Shown here: piece by piece, positions 37,110 to 44,761 of the stretch
Numbering within the stretch: the stretch's first letter is position 1
Layout: the number at the start of each line of letters is the position of its first letter
NCBI RefSeq assembly: GCF_947492965.1
Contig: NZ_CANLOZ010000002.1
Span: 434,001 to 498,000 of the forward strand
Reading direction: 5' to 3'
DNA: 64,000 bases
DNA from: an uncultured Aquimarina sp.
GTDB taxonomy: Bacteria > Bacteroidota > Bacteroidia > Flavobacteriales > Flavobacteriaceae
Program-made: the position numbers and the translations under genes
The notes under the pieces: generated by a model
What the model was told of the DNA's origin: nothing
The model's database searches: none
Seen by the model: the letters and a program-made list of their open reading frames with translations, nothing else

Positions 37110-38423
37110 TTATTCTGGAGTTTCACCTTCTTCATCAGAAGAGTGTTCAATTTCACTAAGATCTGTCGTAGTATCCATAATATAAGCAACTTCTGCATTG
37201 GCAGCTTCCTCTATTTGTTCTGGAGTTAACTCATCTTCATTCGTACTCTTATCACGGATCATTCCACCAGTCATAATCAAACTTGTTCCTATTATTACAA
37301 ATAACAAAATGCCAGGTTCAAATCCAGGGATAATCGCTTCAGCCGGAATTGCATAAAATAATAAAACAGTTATCAAACCTCTTGGGGCAATAAACAACTG
37401 TGGTGATATATCTTTACCCACAAATATTCTCAATAGCGCATATCGTATTGCGTAAATGGATATAATTATCAATATGCTTATCAGCGCTACTTTCAAATTT
37501 AACAGCGAAGATAATGTTATTGTAATTCCAAAAATTACGAAAAACAATGTTCTTACCACAAAGGCTGTTTCTGCGGTAATCACATGTAGCTCATGATATA
37601 TAGCCTTGGCCTTTTCATAGTCTAGGAGGTTTTCCAATTTCCACTGAAAAAACAGTTTCATATTGGCTATAACCAATCCAAAAATTAGAATGATAATAAG
37701 CGAGGATAAATGCATCTTCTTTCCTAATCCATATAATAACAATAGTACTGCAATCAATAAGAACAGTTTTACCTGACTCTTAATTTTTTGAAAAATTAAA
37801 ATGATACCGTAACTAGCTATCAACGAAATGATGATGGTAAGGATTAGGTTAAATGCAAAACCTGCCACGCCCGCATCCTCGGCAGGATTTAACTTTCCTG
37901 TTAAGAAATAGAACATCATGATTCCCAGAATATCCGAAAATGTACTTTCATATACATGAAATTCTTTTTTTGCTTCTGATAATCCCGCAACACTAGGAAT
38001 TATAATCGCACTAGATAAAATAGACAATGGTGTAGCGTATAACAATGCAGATTGCATTGTCATACCGTCAATTAACGCTTTTAAAACAACAGCCGCAACA
38101 TAAGCCGAAGCCACTAAACCTATTAAGGCAATAGCTAAGGATTTTAAAATAGGAACCAATTTTTCCCGTTTTAATTTTAATTCCAAAGCAGCTTCTAAAA
38201 CGATCATTATTAGCCCAATAATTCCTAAAACTTCTAACATTGGAAAGAAATTAAAAGAACCTTCACCAAATGCTTTGATCGCATACTGGATAACAACTCC
38301 CAATATAATAAGCATTAAAACTGCCGGTATTTTGGTTTTTTTTGCTATTCCATTAAAAATAAAAGATAAAATAAGTACTAAAGATACTTCTATAATCAGG
38401 TTATAAGAAGAAAAAATTTCCAT
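37110..38423 (-). CDS. Cation/proton antiporter (CPA superfamily)
   Basis: 437 residues, about 12 membrane spans followed by a ~45-residue acidic cytosolic tail (rich in Glu and Asp, ending SDEEGETPE). The layout is that of Na+(K+)/H+ antiporters of the CPA family. APRGLITVLLFYAIPAE is typical of the conserved C-terminal helices. It should exchange a monovalent cation for protons at the inner membrane. The YafY regulator starts 8 bp downstream. Confidence 0.87.
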   Translation of the reverse strand: MEIFSSYNLIIEVSLVLILSFIFNGIAKKTKIPAVLMLIILGVVIQYAIKAFGEGSFNFFPMLEVLGIIGLIMIVLEAALELKLKREKLVPILKSLAIALIGLVASAYVAAVVLKALIDGMTMQSALLYATPLSILSSAIIIPSVAGLSEAKKEFHVYESTFSDILGIMMFYFLTGKLNPAEDAGVAGFAFNLILTIIISLIASYGIILIFQKIKSQVKLFLLIAVLLLLYGLGKKMHLSSLIIILIFGLVIANMKLFFQWKLENLLDYEKAKAIYHELHVITAETAFVVRTLFFVIFGITITLSSLLNLKVALISILIIISIYAIRYALLRIFVGKDISPQLFIAPRGLITVLLFYAIPAEAIIPGFEPGILLFVIIGTSLIMTGGMIRDKSTNEDELTPEQIEEAANAEVAYIMDTTTDLSEIEHSSDEEGETPE

Positions 38424-38583
38424 TGGTTGGTTTAGGTTGTTTAAGATTGCTTCGGAAAAGATAGTAAAATAATTTCACCTACTTCACGTACTATTTTTTT
38501 AAAGAATGACTTAATAAATTTTTAACGTATTACCTATCCTAAAAAGTGTATTTTACCAAAACTATTCACAAATCATAAAGCAA

Positions 38584-39456
38584 ATGTCTAATCAAGGATT
38601 GATAATTGAAGAACGTAGCCGTGATATTGGTGATTTTCTAGTAGGAAGATTAATACCATTTAGAAAAAAAAGAATGGTTGGTCCTTTTATATTTATAGAT
38701 CATATGGGTCCTACTATTATTAAAAACGGAAAATATATGGATGTTGATCAACATCCACATATCGGATTATCAACGTTAACGTATTTACTAGACGGAGAAA
38801 TTATGCATAAGGATAGTATTGGTACAAACCAGCGTATTTCTCCTGGTTCGGTAAATTGGATGGTTGCCGGAAAAGGTGTAACCCATACCGAAAGAACTCC
38901 AGATGATATGAGAGATGGTACAGAGTTTTTAGCACATGGATATCAAATTTGGGTTGCATTACCTAAAAACCTGGAAGAAATAGAACCAGAATTTCATCAT
39001 ATAGATAAAAAAGAACTTCCTTATTGGAATGACCATGATACAGAGTTTAGATTAATTGCAGGAAAAGGATATGGAAAACAATCTCCGCTACCAGTGCATT
39101 CAGAACTTTTTATGGTTGAAATAAAAAGTACAGAACGATATGAGCTGCAAATAAAAGGCGAGTTAAAAGGTGAAATAGGGATTTGTATTGTAGAAGGTGA
39201 AATAGGTGCTTGTGATTCCATTATTGGAAAAGGAAATATGCTAGTGTCCAAAATTGAAGATACCTGCTCTATAGTATTAGAACCGAACACCCATGTTTTA
39301 TTATTTGGTGGTGAGCCGTTTCCTGAAGAAAGGCATATTTACTGGAATTTTGTTTCTTCGAGTAAAGATCGATTAGAAGAAGCAAAAGAAAAATGGAGAA
39401 ACAAACAATTTCCAAAAGTCAATGGTGATGATAGTTATGTAGTTATGCCAGAATAA
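38584..39456 (+). CDS. Pirin-family protein
   Basis: 290 residues, two cupin barrels. The N-terminal barrel holds the metal ligands in HPHIGLSTLTYLLDGEI and GKGVTHTERTP, the pirin signature. A C-terminal pirin domain with LLFGGEPFPEERHIYWNFV follows. Bacterial pirins include quercetinase-like dioxygenases and redox-linked regulators; which applies is unknown. Single gene, convergent with the unknown gene at 39461 (4-bp gap). Confidence 0.92.
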   Translation: MSNQGLIIEERSRDIGDFLVGRLIPFRKKRMVGPFIFIDHMGPTIIKNGKYMDVDQHPHIGLSTLTYLLDGEIMHKDSIGTNQRISPGSVNWMVAGKGVTHTERTPDDMRDGTEFLAHGYQIWVALPKNLEEIEPEFHHIDKKELPYWNDHDTEFRLIAGKGYGKQSPLPVHSELFMVEIKSTERYELQIKGELKGEIGICIVEGEIGACDSIIGKGNMLVSKIEDTCSIVLEPNTHVLLFGGEPFPEERHIYWNFVSSSKDRLEEAKEKWRNKQFPKVNGDDSYVVMPE

Positions 39457-39460
39457 ATAA

Positions 39461-40087
39461 CTAACCTGCAGCTAATTCGCGTCTTATATCTTTCAAGCTT
39501 TTGTTGGTGTTTACCAATTCTAAAATGATTTCTTTACGAAATTCATCTAGATCATCATAGTCATAGTATTTTGCCCATTTGTGATCTTCCAAAAGCGTTT
39601 TAATCTGTTTTATTAGTTTTCGGGTCGCATCCACTGGCCTTATAATAGCTATTTGATCATAATCAGGATTGTCTTTGTGCTTGTAACTAACAGTTTTGGT
39701 TTCGAAATTAACAGATACATAGTAGGCATCAACATCCTCACTCAGGTTTTCTCTAAAGTCAGTCCAATCAGCGTAACCTAATCTAAGGTCATCAATTTCT
39801 ACAGGTATTTCGGATACTAATCGCCAGTTACATTTAGCAGCTCTTCCCCAATGATTCGACAATCGATAAACCCCGTTTGTAGTATAATAATAGGTACTAC
39901 CTGATTCACTTCGATAATGTGGTTTTCTCCTAGATATTTCTCTTAATCGAACTCCTCTAAAAACACAGTATGTATTCTTAAAAAAGTTATTTCTGGTAAA
40001 TTTCTTTACTTTCGCTACTTGTTCTTCCAATGACTTTAATTTTTCCGAGAGCAAAGAAATTATTTTTTGAGAAGAAAAGAAAAACAA
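39461..40087 (-). CDS. Unrecognised soluble protein downstream of the RiPP enzyme
   Basis: 208 residues. The first ~30 look like a short coiled coil (SLLSEKLKSLEEQVAKVKKF). The middle has a Tyr/Arg-rich phrase YYYTTNGVYRLSNHWGR with a Cys following, and the C-terminal third is helical and charged. No signal peptide. The start is TTG or a later codon; no ATG exists in the first part, so the N-terminus is uncertain. It lies 54 bp after the 105-residue gene on the same strand. Similar sequences seem to occur in other flavobacteria, but I know no function. Confidence 0.6.
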   Translation of the reverse strand: MFFFSSQKIISLLSEKLKSLEEQVAKVKKFTRNNFFKNTYCVFRGVRLREISRRKPHYRSESGSTYYYTTNGVYRLSNHWGRAAKCNWRLVSEIPVEIDDLRLGYADWTDFRENLSEDVDAYYVSVNFETKTVSYKHKDNPDYDQIAIIRPVDATRKLIKQIKTLLEDHKWAKYYDYDDLDEFRKEIILELVNTNKSLKDIRRELAAG

Positions 40088-40141
40088 GTTTTTAACAGCA
40101 TATTGTTAGAAAATTAAATACTCATTTCTAAATATGCTAAT

Positions 40142-40459
40142 TCATGCAGGGTTATTTTTTTTACCAAAAATTAAAAACATACAATAACCGGATACATTTC
40201 CTATAAAAATCCCAATATAATGTGGTACAGCGAAAAAAGCTTCATACCACCAACCTATTCTTTTTCCGAATTTTCTAGTACACGCTCTTCCTATATAAGA
40301 CATTCTCCACCAATGGATTGTTTTTTTTCCATCACGACCATCACGATATACTTCTTTGCCTGTTGTATATACACATCTTAAGTGTCCTCGTAAACTGCAT
40401 TGATCTACAATAGCAAATTCTCCCATTGAATTCTTTTGCTTTTCAATTTTGTTTCCCAT
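40142..40459 (-). CDS. Unrecognised small protein with hydrophobic tail, in RiPP locus
   Basis: 105 residues. The N-terminal part is polar with two to three Cys (VDQCSLRGHLRCVYTTG) and a Trp/Arg-rich middle (IHWWRMSYIGRACTRKFG). The last ~30 residues are hydrophobic and could form one membrane span (VPHYIGIFIGNVSGYCMFLI). It follows the radical SAM gene by 50 bp. It could be an accessory, immunity or export factor for the peptide, or an unrelated gene. It shares a faint YTT..VYR...HW.R pattern with the next gene. Confidence 0.6.
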   Translation of the reverse strand: MGNKIEKQKNSMGEFAIVDQCSLRGHLRCVYTTGKEVYRDGRDGKKTIHWWRMSYIGRACTRKFGKRIGWWYEAFFAVPHYIGIFIGNVSGYCMFLIFGKKNNPA

Positions 40460-40509
40460 CTTGTAGAAGTATTAGTTTAAACTATAAAATTTTATTTCAA
40501 AATATCAAT

Positions 40510-41730
40510 TTATTTTCCATAAGTAGCAAAATACTCCAGATCACTTTTATATCGTGAAGATCCTAACTCTTGTCTATCAAGAAAAGACCATATCTCTTCA
40601 CTTTTCATTTGATCCACTTTCTCATTAGCAAAAAGATCTGGAAAAAGAATCATCAATTTGTTTTGAATGTAAGCCGTAAACTTTATCAGATCCTTACAGT
40701 ATACGGATACATTGTCAAAACCATTTTCTTTTTTAAATCGATGTACCAATCTTCCACCTTGGCATATTTCCATAATAGGACAACTAAGACATTTTGAATT
40801 TAATTTTGTTGTACTATCTTCAAAATACAATTTCCCTAGTGGTGATTTTTTAATATCCGAAAAATTATGAGTATTAATATTCATATCCGTTTTCGTAAAA
40901 CCATGCCCGCATGCTTTTAAAGAATCAATGGCTTCAATTTCTCCGTTAGTCTCGATTACCAATACTGTAGATTCGTTATTAGTATGCTCAGTAGTTCCTA
41001 AAAGTCGATTTATTAAACCAGCAAACATAGGTATCTGATATCTTTCTGAATCTTCTATCCAAAGATCAAATAGTTGAATCAACCAATCTGCCATAATCGT
41101 TTTTGTTTTATCGAAAGGAAATGTATCATGTGTAAAATCAGGAATTAAAAAGTTAACCGAATTTACATTCATATCTTTAAAACTATTATAAATGCATTGA
41201 GGATCCTCTTCTACATTGATTACACATACTGTGTCAGCGTATCCTATATGTTCTTTTAGTATTTGGACTGATTTAAAAACACGATCATAACTTCCATTTC
41301 CTTTATGATCTTTTCGATACATATCATGAGCTTTTTTTGTCCCATCTACACTAACACTAGGATAAATATTTAATTCTCTAAACAAAGAACACCACGATTT
41401 ATCGATCAAAACTCCGTTCGTTTGTATATCATATTTGAAGATTACGTCGGATAGTTGTTGATTTAATTTGTTTGCCTTTTTAATAAAATATCTGTAAAAC
41501 TTTTTATCTATCAATAAAGGTTCTCCTCCATGAAAGATAAATGAAAACTCTTTCTTTTTATATCTAAGGATATATTGTCTTGTTTTATCCAAAATTTCAT
41601 CAACTAGCTCATAGGACATAAATTTTGGTTGCTGTTTATATGTAGTATCACCAAGATTGTACATAAAACAATAGGAGCAATTAAGATTACATCTACTTGC
41701 TACTTTTAGAATTAGCGCATCGAATTTCAT
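40510..41730 (-). CDS. Radical SAM/SPASM peptide maturase, cyclophane-forming type
   Basis: 406 residues. The radical SAM iron-sulfur motif is C14-x3-C18-x2-C21 in SRCNLNCSYC, followed by the FHGGEPLL and IQTNGVLID motifs. The C-terminal region has the SPASM-like cysteines (CLSCPIMEICQGG, then VYC). The phrases VASRCNLNCSYCFMYN, NFLIPDFTHD, LVIETNGEIEAIDSLKAC and DNVSVYCKDL match the FxsB/GrrM/HaaR group that makes three-residue cyclophanes in ribosomal peptides. The likely substrate is the 72-residue GG-leader peptide encoded 149 bp upstream. Reaction type is inferred from family. Confidence 0.9.
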   Translation of the reverse strand: MKFDALILKVASRCNLNCSYCFMYNLGDTTYKQQPKFMSYELVDEILDKTRQYILRYKKKEFSFIFHGGEPLLIDKKFYRYFIKKANKLNQQLSDVIFKYDIQTNGVLIDKSWCSLFRELNIYPSVSVDGTKKAHDMYRKDHKGNGSYDRVFKSVQILKEHIGYADTVCVINVEEDPQCIYNSFKDMNVNSVNFLIPDFTHDTFPFDKTKTIMADWLIQLFDLWIEDSERYQIPMFAGLINRLLGTTEHTNNESTVLVIETNGEIEAIDSLKACGHGFTKTDMNINTHNFSDIKKSPLGKLYFEDSTTKLNSKCLSCPIMEICQGGRLVHRFKKENGFDNVSVYCKDLIKFTAYIQNKLMILFPDLFANEKVDQMKSEEIWSFLDRQELGSSRYKSDLEYFATYGK

Positions 41731-41857
41731 AAGGATATTTTAATTAGAATCAATAGGTGCGAAAAATGTACTAAGCGAAGCATAGTGATAAAAATGTACA
41801 AGTTTACTATACTCCGCCTAGTTATACGTAGATTGAAAAACCTACAGTAAGTTCCTA

Positions 41858-41876
41858 ATACGAAACCATATCGTAT
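41858..41876. promoter_or_regulatory. Hairpin directly after the precursor gene
   Basis: ATACGA/TCGTAT (41858-41863 with 41871-41876, 7-nt loop) starts three bases past the precursor stop on the minus strand. No T tract follows. Such hairpins often stabilise the peptide transcript or limit read-through into the enzyme gene. Confidence 0.4.
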
Positions 41877-41879
41877 ATA

Positions 41880-42098
41880 CTATCGGTGATGTGCAGGTGT
41901 TTCTATAGCTGTTGCCACACAACGTCCTAATGTTTCTGACCAAACCTGACCTTCTGCACATCTTCTACCGCCACTGGTTGGGTAATAGATGATATCTGGT
42001 ATATTATTTTCTACACCTCCAAGAATGGCTTTCATGTTTTGAAGTTCTTTTGAAGAAAATTTATCCAAGCCCTTGCGTATTAAAAATACTTTTTTCAT
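41880..42098 (-). CDS. RiPP precursor peptide with GG leader
   Basis: 72 residues. The leader (MKKVFLIRKGLDKFSSKELQ, then NMKAILGG) has the basic/amphipathic form and the Gly27-Gly28 end of Bacteroidota natural-product precursors, which are usually cut after the double Gly. The 44-residue core contains YYPTSGG, C47, W53, C60 and a His/Arg end (PAHHR); C-A-E-G-Q-V-W-S-E-T-L-G-R-C spans 47-60. Candidate sites for an aromatic-X-X cyclophane are the Tyr pair, W53 and the C-terminal His pair. The adjacent radical SAM gene makes a modified product likely. Confidence 0.8.
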   Translation of the reverse strand: MKKVFLIRKGLDKFSSKELQNMKAILGGVENNIPDIIYYPTSGGRRCAEGQVWSETLGRCVATAIETPAHHR

Positions 42099-42315
42099 TG
42101 TATTGAATGTTTAGATTTTGCCTACTCTATATGATTTTCGGCGGCCTCATGATTAGTGTGTGCCCATGCGCGCAAATGGACATTACAACATTAAATACAC
42201 AAAGGATGATTTTGTTACCCTTCATCGGGAAAAATATTTTATTTGATATAGTAATTTGAATTGATCTTGAGGAAGAAATAAGTATATAAAAAGAACAATT
42301 TAAATGTCAAATAGA

Positions 42316-42705
42316 TTATACTACGCCTAAATATACCCAATATCCATTTTCCTTAATAAACTTAGAATTTTCATGAATACACTGTAATGATCCATTTTCG
42401 AAGTAAAATGCTTTGAATTCGACCGTACCTTCTGAATCATTTTGAAGACCTTCTTTTGTATTCAAAACTTCTAACTTTACCCATTGAACAGATTTAGCCC
42501 ATTTTACTATGGATTTCTTTTCTCTAGCAGAAGGACGTGTTGTACTATGATGACTATGCTGCAAATAATCTCCATTTGCAACGACAAAAGCACTATAACG
42601 AGATCGCATTAAAGATTCCGCAGTTAGAGCATTAGTTATATCTAAATGAATTTTATGACAACAAGCCTTGAATGAATCCAACTTTCCGCAATAACAGTTA
42701 TTCAT
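42316..42705 (-). CDS. YchJ-like protein with SEC-C motif
   Basis: 129 residues. The N-terminal SEC-C zinc motif (CYCGKLDSFKACCHK) is followed by the YchJ domain (SLMRSRYSAFVVANGDYLQHSHH and a C-terminal NTF2-like strand set ending NGYWVYLG). Family members are soluble and of unknown role. Its ATG lies 3 bp after the stop of a newly recognised 52-codon gene, so the two form a unit. No clear terminator is seen before the RiPP precursor 217 bp downstream. Confidence 0.88.
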   Translation of the reverse strand: MNNCYCGKLDSFKACCHKIHLDITNALTAESLMRSRYSAFVVANGDYLQHSHHSTTRPSAREKKSIVKWAKSVQWVKLEVLNTKEGLQNDSEGTVEFKAFYFENGSLQCIHENSKFIKENGYWVYLGVV

Positions 42706-42708
42706 TCT

Positions 42709-42867
42709 TTATGAGTTTTCTTTAGATTGGTTTACTCTATTTACAATTTCTTTTAACCTTGCAACCCTCAATTCTTTCTCTTTTCGCAATTTGTTCTTTT
42801 TGCGATCCATGAGTTTTTTATGCTTTGCTTTATTGAGAGTATTTTTTGCTTTTCCCTTTTTAGGCAT
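42709..42867 (-). CDS. Lysine-rich 52-residue protein, partner of YchJ-like gene
   Basis: A short frame starting MPKKGKAKNTLNKAKHKKLM and ending QSKENS, with about one third Lys plus Arg and a helical heptad-like pattern. No Cys, no signal peptide. Support: ATG start, stop exactly 3 bp before the YchJ-like ATG, native codon use and a plausible nucleic-acid- or ribosome-binding composition. Function unknown. Confidence 0.6.
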   Translation of the reverse strand: MPKKGKAKNTLNKAKHKKLMDRKKNKLRKEKELRVARLKEIVNRVNQSKENS

Positions 42868-43023
42868 TATTTGAAGGTTTATGTTGCAAAAATAACGAAA
42901 GCATTTCTAAAGATTAAATTAAACAAAAGAGCGTTCAATTATTATAAAATTAACTGAATTACAACTATTTACTAGTAATAAATGGGGAATTTTTAATTTT
43001 TTGCACTTTTTTATTTGATTTAT

Positions 43024-43038
43024 TACGGTTTTTCCGTA
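43024..43038. promoter_or_regulatory. Palindrome in the promoter area of the 83-residue gene
   Basis: TACGG-TTTTT-CCGTA is a perfect 5-bp palindrome lying between a TTTG (43014-43017) and a -7-like TAGTCTTG (43042-43049, one mismatch). The spacing of 24 is slightly long. It may be an operator for the gene at 43075. Confidence 0.35.
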
Positions 43039-43074
43039 GTTTAGTCTTGCCTTAAATCTTTAAAACCATTGCTT

Positions 43075-43326
43075 ATGCATAAAACTACTCTTGAGAAGCG
43101 ATTTAATTCGCAAAATTTAGCAGAAAAATATCGTCATGTTTGGAATAAAGGTATTCACCTTTTTTCGATCAATGATGCCAATAGAGACTTCTATTACAGT
43201 GTTTTTTACATTGACTTTCTATTCGCGGAAATTATATATAACAAATTAAATGGTGAAATAATCACTATTAAAAGTTTTACAGATAAAGCAAAACTAATGT
43301 ATTATCTAAGAGAAGATTTTAGTTAG
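43075..43326 (+). CDS. Small hypothetical protein
   Basis: 83 residues from the ATG at 43075 (a TTG two codons earlier is also in frame). The sequence is soluble and helical with many aromatics (KYRHVWNKGIHLFSINDAN, FYYSVFYIDFLFAEIIYNKL). No family recognised. It is a single gene between the YchJ unit and a DMT transporter, with a palindrome in its probable promoter. Confidence 0.6.
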   Translation: MHKTTLEKRFNSQNLAEKYRHVWNKGIHLFSINDANRDFYYSVFYIDFLFAEIIYNKLNGEIITIKSFTDKAKLMYYLREDFS

Positions 43327-43649
43327 CCATATATTATTATTGAGTATATGAATGCAGTAATCTTAGTTTAGTTTCTAGATTAGAACATTTTGCCCCAACA
43401 ATTGTCGAAGTCTGATTTTTAAGTGATTAAATGATTAGTTAATTAGTTAGTTAGTTCACCAAACGCTCTGTATTTCATATGCTCATTAATAATGAGATAA
43501 AAACATTTATCCAAAACTATTGTAACATATAACTCAACTATTATATACATCGTCGTAAATACCCAAGAAACGTTCATGATACTGAAACAAAAGTTCATGA
43601 GCGTTTTGCTTTTTAATAGAAGTAAACCCTATTTCTTTTTAATCATGAA
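43327..43649. other. 323-bp gap, no gene
   Basis: AT-rich spacer with a short run of TTAG-like repeats (43434-43456) and one good hairpin (43568-43606). No open frame of note. The hairpin could end a long 3' untranslated region of the 83-residue gene or belong to a small RNA. Confidence 0.4.
43568..43615 (+). terminator. Possible terminator
   Basis: A 12-bp stem with one wobble pair (AAACGTTCATGA, 43568-43579, with 43595-43606) is followed by TGCTTTTT on the plus strand. It lies 240 bp after the nearest rightward gene, so its partner transcript is unclear. Confidence 0.4.
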
Positions 43650-44483
43650 TTATTTGGATTTATAGAACATATTTAGAACTAGTCCAGTAATCACCATAAT
43701 TGTACCTAATATGCTAAGAATGGGATAATTATCTCCAAAAATAAATACTCCAGCAATCATGGTAAATATTACTTCCATATATTTCAGAGAAACAATTTTA
43801 TTAGTCGCTTGTGATTGAAAAGCTTTTGTCATAAAAAGCTGTCCAAAATAACCAAAGACTCCTAAACTTAATAACAATGCCCACTCTGCTCCTTGAGGTG
43901 TTTTTGTCCATTGAAATATGGATAATATCCCGCCCAAAATCGTAGATATCCACATAAAATAATTTACAATAACTACTGGATGATCTCTTAAACCGATTTT
44001 ATTTATTAATACATAGACAAAACCACTAAACAAGGCGGATAAAACAATTAATAATAATCCGAAAGAATTAATCTCTGTATCAAAACCTTTTATAATTAAA
44101 ACACCACTAAAAGCAATTAAAAAGAAAAGCCATTGAATATGCTTTACTTTTTCCTTTAAAAATAAAACGGCCAATAAAGTTGCAAAAATTGGAGAAAGAT
44201 ATCTTAAAGATACTGCTGATCCTATTTTAAGATATTCTACAGACATAAAAAAAAGTCCCATAGATGTTACTCCTGCTAATCCACGTAGTATCAACCATTT
44301 TTTCTGATTCCCTAATATAGGAATCTTGTGATGTAGCAAAAAAGGCATTGTAAAAAACAATGTTCCTATAGATCTAAAAAAAACTAATTGATACGCACTA
44401 AAACCTTCTAAATACTTAACGAGCAGATTCATTACAGTAAATGAAATTGTGCTAAGAATCATAAAATAAATTGCCTTCTTCAA
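43650..44483 (-). CDS. EamA/DMT-superfamily transporter
   Basis: 277 residues, about ten membrane spans in two EamA repeats (FLKEKVKHIQWLFFLIAFSG ends the first, GDNYPILSILGTIMVITGL the second). The start is TTG with a GGAG ribosome-binding site five bases upstream, which decides it over the internal ATG at residue 8. Substrate unknown; some relatives of this branch move purines or S-adenosylmethionine. Single gene. Confidence 0.87.
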   Translation of the reverse strand: MKKAIYFMILSTISFTVMNLLVKYLEGFSAYQLVFFRSIGTLFFTMPFLLHHKIPILGNQKKWLILRGLAGVTSMGLFFMSVEYLKIGSAVSLRYLSPIFATLLAVLFLKEKVKHIQWLFFLIAFSGVLIIKGFDTEINSFGLLLIVLSALFSGFVYVLINKIGLRDHPVVIVNYFMWISTILGGILSIFQWTKTPQGAEWALLLSLGVFGYFGQLFMTKAFQSQATNKIVSLKYMEVIFTMIAGVFIFGDNYPILSILGTIMVITGLVLNMFYKSK

Positions 44484-44761
44484 ATATTCTCCACTTTAAA
44501 AATTTGAAACTATTTTTTATCTGGTTTTAGAGTTCAAATATAGAATTAGTTCATAGATAATCCTTTAAAACATAAATGCATTATTCTTAAAAAATGGATC
44601 TTAAATAAGAAGAGTTATAATTTTATGGAGCGGTTTTTGCTTAATTAATAATAAGAAAAACAATGATTTTATATATTTTGAGTTATTAATAAAACCTTTT
44701 AAAAGTTGATATTAGATTATTTTTATTAATTTTAACTACTATTTAAGTCCCTCAAATCCCT

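Noticed and set aside
42140..42180. GC-richer patch upstream of the RiPP precursor
   Set aside because: Stands out by eye but contains no repeat, frame or motif that I can name.
43434..43456. TTAG-like short tandem repeats
   Set aside because: Too short and imperfect for a functional repeat array; likely chance in AT-rich spacer.
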